From CAZSAT01 sp964604675 (GTDB lineage: Bacteria; Myxococcota_A; UBA796; CAJQPC01), in assembly GCA_964604675.1 (NCBI GenBank), contig CAZSAT010000002.1, positions 83,643 to 147,642 on the forward strand: 64,000 nucleotides of DNA. Direction: 5' to 3'. Numbering within the stretch: the stretch's first letter is position 1; each line of letters starts with the position of its first letter. Position numbers and translations under genes: made by a program. The notes below the pieces were generated by a model that searched no databases, was not told the origin of the DNA, and saw only the letters and a list, made by a program, of their open reading frames with translations. This document shows positions 61,355-64,000 of the stretch, piece by piece.

Positions 61355-63232
61355 ATGAGCCACCCCTGGACGATCGTCGAGGCCTCCTGGACGCGCAGGC
61401 GCGCGGAGGTGTCGGAGTCCCGTGGCTTCTTCCGCGTGTCGGAGAGCGAGGAGCCCTGGGTGCGGGGAGCGGAGGTGGCCTGGCACGGCGCGGACTTCAC
61501 CGTGTCCGGGGCGGGCAACCGGCTGCGCCTGCGCTTCGAGGCCGCGCCCGGTGAGCGCTTCTTCGGGCTCGGGGAGCAGTTCACGCACCTGGACGTGACC
61601 GGGCATCGGGTGCCGATCCTGTCGCAGGAGCCGGGGATCGGGCGGGGGGTCCAGCCGTTGACCTGGGTGATGGACAAGGTCGCGGGGGCCGGGGGCACCG
61701 CGTACACCTCCAACGCGCCGATGGCGGTGCTCCTCTCGTCGAAGGGGCGCGGGCTCGTGTTGGAGGGATGGGGCTACTGCGTGTTCGACCTGCGGGACGG
61801 TCTGGTGGTCGAGGTGTGGTCGGGCTCCGTCTCCGGGCGGGTGGTCTCCGGCGAGCCCTTGGAGCTCATCACCGGGCTGTCGGAGGTCACGGGCCGCATG
61901 CGGCCGCTGCCGTCGTGGGTCGGTGATGGCGCCATCATCGGGATGCAGGGCGGGACGGCCGCGGTGCGCTCGATGTGGGAGCGGCTGAAGGCGGCGAACG
62001 CGCCGGTGTCGGCGTTCTGGCTGCAGGACTGGGTGGGCAAGCGCAAGACCTCCATCGGCTCCCAGCTCTGGTGGAACTGGCAGCTGGATCGGTCGCACTA
62101 CCCCGACTGGGAGGCGCTCGTCGCGGAGCTGCGCGAAGCGGGCGTCCGGGTGTTGACCTACGTGAACCCCATGCTGGTCGACGCGGACCGGGGAGGGCGG
62201 AACCTCTACCGGGAGGCCCGCGAGGCGGGTCACCTCGTGCGGGACGAGCACGGGCAGGTGCTCGAGGTGATGAACACCTCGTTCGCGGCCGCCACCCTGG
62301 ACGTGTCGTCCCCGGAGGCGGTCGCGTGGTTCCAGGACGTCTTGCGCACCGAGGTCCTCGGGGTCGGCGCGAGCGGCTGGATGGCGGACTTCGGGGAGTC
62401 CCTGCCCTTCGACGCGGTGCTGGCTGGAGGCGACGGCGAGGCCTGGCACAACCGCTTCCCGGAGGCGTGGGCGAAGCTGAACCGCGAGGTGGTGGACGAG
62501 CAGGGCGACGAGCTGCTCTTCTTCGTGCGGGGCGGCTTCACCGGCAGTCCGCGCTGGGCCACGCTCTTCTGGGCAGGCGATCAGCTGACCTCCTGGCGCC
62601 GCGAGGATGGGCTGCACTCCCTGTTGATCGGCTTGTTGAGCAGCGGCGTGTCGGGCATGGCGCTCAACCACGGGGACGTCGGTGGCTACACGGTGACCGA
62701 GCTTCCATGGTGGCCCTGGCACGTGCCGGGCATTGGCTTCTCGCGGGGCAAGGAGCTCTTGATGCGCTGGGCGGAGCTCTGCGCGTTCACCGCCGTGCTG
62801 CGCACCCACGAGGGCAACCAGCCCGGGCGGAACCACCAGGTCGACGGCGACGAGCAGACGCTCGCGCACTTTGCCCGGTGTTGTCGCTGGTACGCGGCGC
62901 TGGCGCCGTACCGCGCGGAGCTGGTGGCGGAGGCGGCGTCGAAGGGCTGGCCGGTGGTGCGCGCGATGTGGCTGCACTGGGGGCACGAAGAGGTGGCCTG
63001 GGAGCTCGACCGACAGTTCGCGCTGGGCAGGGACGTCGTGGTCTGTCCGGTGCTGGATCCAGGCGTGAGCACCGTGCGGGGGTGGGTGCCGCCCGGAGCC
63101 TGGGCTCTGGCGTGGAGCGGCGAGGTGGTCGAGGGCGGCTGGCAGGTGCTGCCAGCCCCGCTCGGTCGACCGGCCGTGCTGGCGCGCGTGGGGAGCAGGC
63201 CCGCGGAGAGCCTGGGTGCGCAGGCGCCGTAG
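61355..63232 (+). CDS. GH31 sulfoquinovosidase-like alpha-glycosidase (YihQ/SmoI-like)
   Basis: The 625-residue enzyme closely follows E. coli YihQ: GERFFGLGEQFTHLD, FWLQDWVGKRKTSIG, LTYVNPM, GWMADFGESLPFDA with nucleophile D345, LFWAGDQLTSW with acid/base D409, GGYT with Y445, and RTHEGNQPG. YihQ releases sulfoquinovose from plant sulfolipid glycosides. Of the sulfonate-pocket residues known for YihQ (Gln, Gln, Arg, Trp, Tyr) the equivalents here are Q198, Q224, Q237, W240 and Y445, so the Arg is replaced by Gln. There is no signal peptide, implying cytoplasmic action on imported glycosides. ATG at 61355 is used; the long upstream frame overlaps the reductase gene antisense. Confidence 0.87.
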   Translation: MSHPWTIVEASWTRRRAEVSESRGFFRVSESEEPWVRGAEVAWHGADFTVSGAGNRLRLRFEAAPGERFFGLGEQFTHLDVTGHRVPILSQEPGIGRGVQPLTWVMDKVAGAGGTAYTSNAPMAVLLSSKGRGLVLEGWGYCVFDLRDGLVVEVWSGSVSGRVVSGEPLELITGLSEVTGRMRPLPSWVGDGAIIGMQGGTAAVRSMWERLKAANAPVSAFWLQDWVGKRKTSIGSQLWWNWQLDRSHYPDWEALVAELREAGVRVLTYVNPMLVDADRGGRNLYREAREAGHLVRDEHGQVLEVMNTSFAAATLDVSSPEAVAWFQDVLRTEVLGVGASGWMADFGESLPFDAVLAGGDGEAWHNRFPEAWAKLNREVVDEQGDELLFFVRGGFTGSPRWATLFWAGDQLTSWRREDGLHSLLIGLLSSGVSGMALNHGDVGGYTVTELPWWPWHVPGIGFSRGKELLMRWAELCAFTAVLRTHEGNQPGRNHQVDGDEQTLAHFARCCRWYAALAPYRAELVAEAASKGWPVVRAMWLHWGHEEVAWELDRQFALGRDVVVCPVLDPGVSTVRGWVPPGAWALAWSGEVVEGGWQVLPAPLGRPAVLARVGSRPAESLGAQAP

Positions 63233-63252
63233 CGCCTGCGCCTCACCCTGGG

Positions 63253-63924
63253 TCAGCTCTCCTCCTCCTCGTCGTCACCCCCGTCCTCGTCCGGGGTGCC
63301 GTCGCAGTCGACGTCGGAGGTGCCTTCGCCGCAGGGCTCGCCTTCGTCGGTTTCTTCGCAGTCCGTGCCCGTGCAGTCGGGCTCCCCGACCGTCACGGAC
63401 TCCTCCGTCTCGTCATCGCAGTTGGGGTCGTCGTCGTCGCACGCGAGCTCCTCGAACGCGTCCGTGGTGTCGTCGATGGTCTGGCCGTCGTCCAGGAGCT
63501 CTTCGGTGCAGGGGTTGAAGGGCGTGTCGCCGCAGAGCTCTTCGCCGATGAGCACGTCCTCGCACTCGTCGGGCGGGTCGGCCGACTCGCACGGGTCGTC
63601 GTCGCCGCCGAGGGTGGTCAGGCGGATGAAGGTGATCTCCTTGCCGAGGTTCTTGTACTCGCAGAATCCGGGCTGGACGGTGACCCCGCCAGGTCCGATG
63701 GACGTCACGTTGCCGCCCCCGGGACATTCGCATTGCATACGAACGTCCACCTCGAGCTCATGGGGATCCATGTCCTGGTCGTGCCCAGCGAGCTCGGCGA
63801 GCTCGTCCCGGAGCTCTTGAAAGCGGCGAGACATCCAGCCGTTCCACTCGGTGCCGACGGTTCCCCAGAAGTCGTCTGCGTAGACCCAATCACACGGTGC
63901 CGCACACGGGCGTTCCAGGCACAT
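63253..63924 (-). CDS. Cys- and acid-rich unknown protein, 5' end uncertain
   Basis: The 223-residue frame starts MCLERPCAAPCDW and holds a WGTVGTEWNGWMSRRFQELRDELAELAGH helical stretch, a Cys-containing beta part (VRMQCECPGGGNVTSIGPGGV) and a long acidic, Cys-rich C-terminus with TSDVDCDGTPDEDGG, echoing the MopE-type repeats. Upstream of the ATG the frame continues to read protein-like (GNETYGY) until a TAG at 63946-63948, preceded by in-frame ATGs at 63960 and 63963. No ribosome site supports 63924. The gene may therefore be broken, or start at an unusual codon. No signal peptide is visible in the remaining part, though a surface role is likely. Confidence 0.6.
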   Translation of the reverse strand: MCLERPCAAPCDWVYADDFWGTVGTEWNGWMSRRFQELRDELAELAGHDQDMDPHELEVDVRMQCECPGGGNVTSIGPGGVTVQPGFCEYKNLGKEITFIRLTTLGGDDDPCESADPPDECEDVLIGEELCGDTPFNPCTEELLDDGQTIDDTTDAFEELACDDDDPNCDDETEESVTVGEPDCTGTDCEETDEGEPCGEGTSDVDCDGTPDEDGGDDEEEES

Positions 63925-64000
63925 GTAGCCATAGGTTTCGTTGCCCTAGCCCGCATCCATCATGGCTCCCCAAGTCTGGGTAGATCAACGTCGCTGTGGG

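Noticed and set aside
1..64000. tRNA, rRNA or transposase genes
   Set aside because: No cloverleaf, rRNA core sequence or transposase-like protein was recognised by reading; a dedicated tRNA search was not possible here.

Overview
This is a very GC-rich window that reads like a chromosome segment from a member of the Myxococcota (predatory/soil deltaproteobacterial lineage), probably an uncultivated one. The assignment rests on several traits seen together: many lipoproteins whose signal peptide ends in a short lipobox and runs straight into Asp/Thr/Ser-rich linkers; huge secreted proteins built from MopE-type Cys/Asp 'putative metal-binding' repeats followed by FG-GAP propellers; C-terminal Cys + membrane segment + Arg tails resembling the MYXO-CTERM sorting signal; a Ser/Thr kinase fused to other signalling domains; and tight TGATG/ATGA gene overlaps. 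No rRNA, tRNA, CRISPR array or insertion sequence was recognised.

Layout. 1-6.7 kb: end of an unknown gene, a 57-residue small protein, an SSS-type sodium:solute symporter, then a run with a sigma-like/zinc-finger membrane protein, a DivIVA protein, a PHP phosphoesterase, an NAD-binding oxidoreductase, and an SCP2 plus hotdog-thioesterase pair, closed by a strong convergent terminator. 6.8-10.1 kb (minus): a GldA/GldF/GldG-like ABC exporter operon. 10.7-21.1 kb (plus): two giant repeat lipoproteins with a small envelope protein between them. 21.2-25.5 kb (minus): a FadL-type porin, two cyclic-nucleotide-binding proteins and a GT-C glycosyltransferase. 25.5-27.3 kb: two tandem paralogous lipoproteins, one carrying a 96-bp hexanucleotide repeat. 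27.3-35.1 kb (minus): a secreted 5'-nucleotidase, an esterase lipoprotein, and a three-gene secreted operon (GH18 hydrolase, beta-propeller lipoprotein, Asp-box protein). 35.3-42.5 kb (plus): PspA, an unknown protein, an LpxL-like acyltransferase, a GT-C membrane glycosyltransferase, a short-chain dehydrogenase and a secreted metallophosphoesterase.

42.7-49.3 kb holds the most striking block: three translationally coupled genes of visibly lower GC and different codon use, encoding a UvrD-like SF1 helicase with a long tandem helical-repeat tail, a P-loop ATPase, and a protein with a HEPN-type R-N-x3-H motif. This looks like a horizontally acquired anti-phage or conflict system that I cannot match to a named one. 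It is followed by a divergent LysR/esterase pair with a clear inverted-repeat operator.

51.2-57.6 kb is a second unusual operon: an FG-GAP lipoprotein, a Ser/Thr kinase fused to a Lon-like (S16) Ser-Lys protease domain and a CHASE2-like sensor, a FecR-like periplasmic protein, a sigma-like protein and an unknown partner, apparently one envelope-signalling circuit. 57.6-63.2 kb resembles an oxidative sulfoquinovose-catabolism locus: a GH31 sulfoquinovosidase-like enzyme diverging from an operon with an aldo/keto reductase, a flavin-dependent alkanesulfonate-type monooxygenase, a VTT/DedA-like membrane protein and an Omp85-like barrel. The window ends in a Cys- and acid-rich protein of unknown role.
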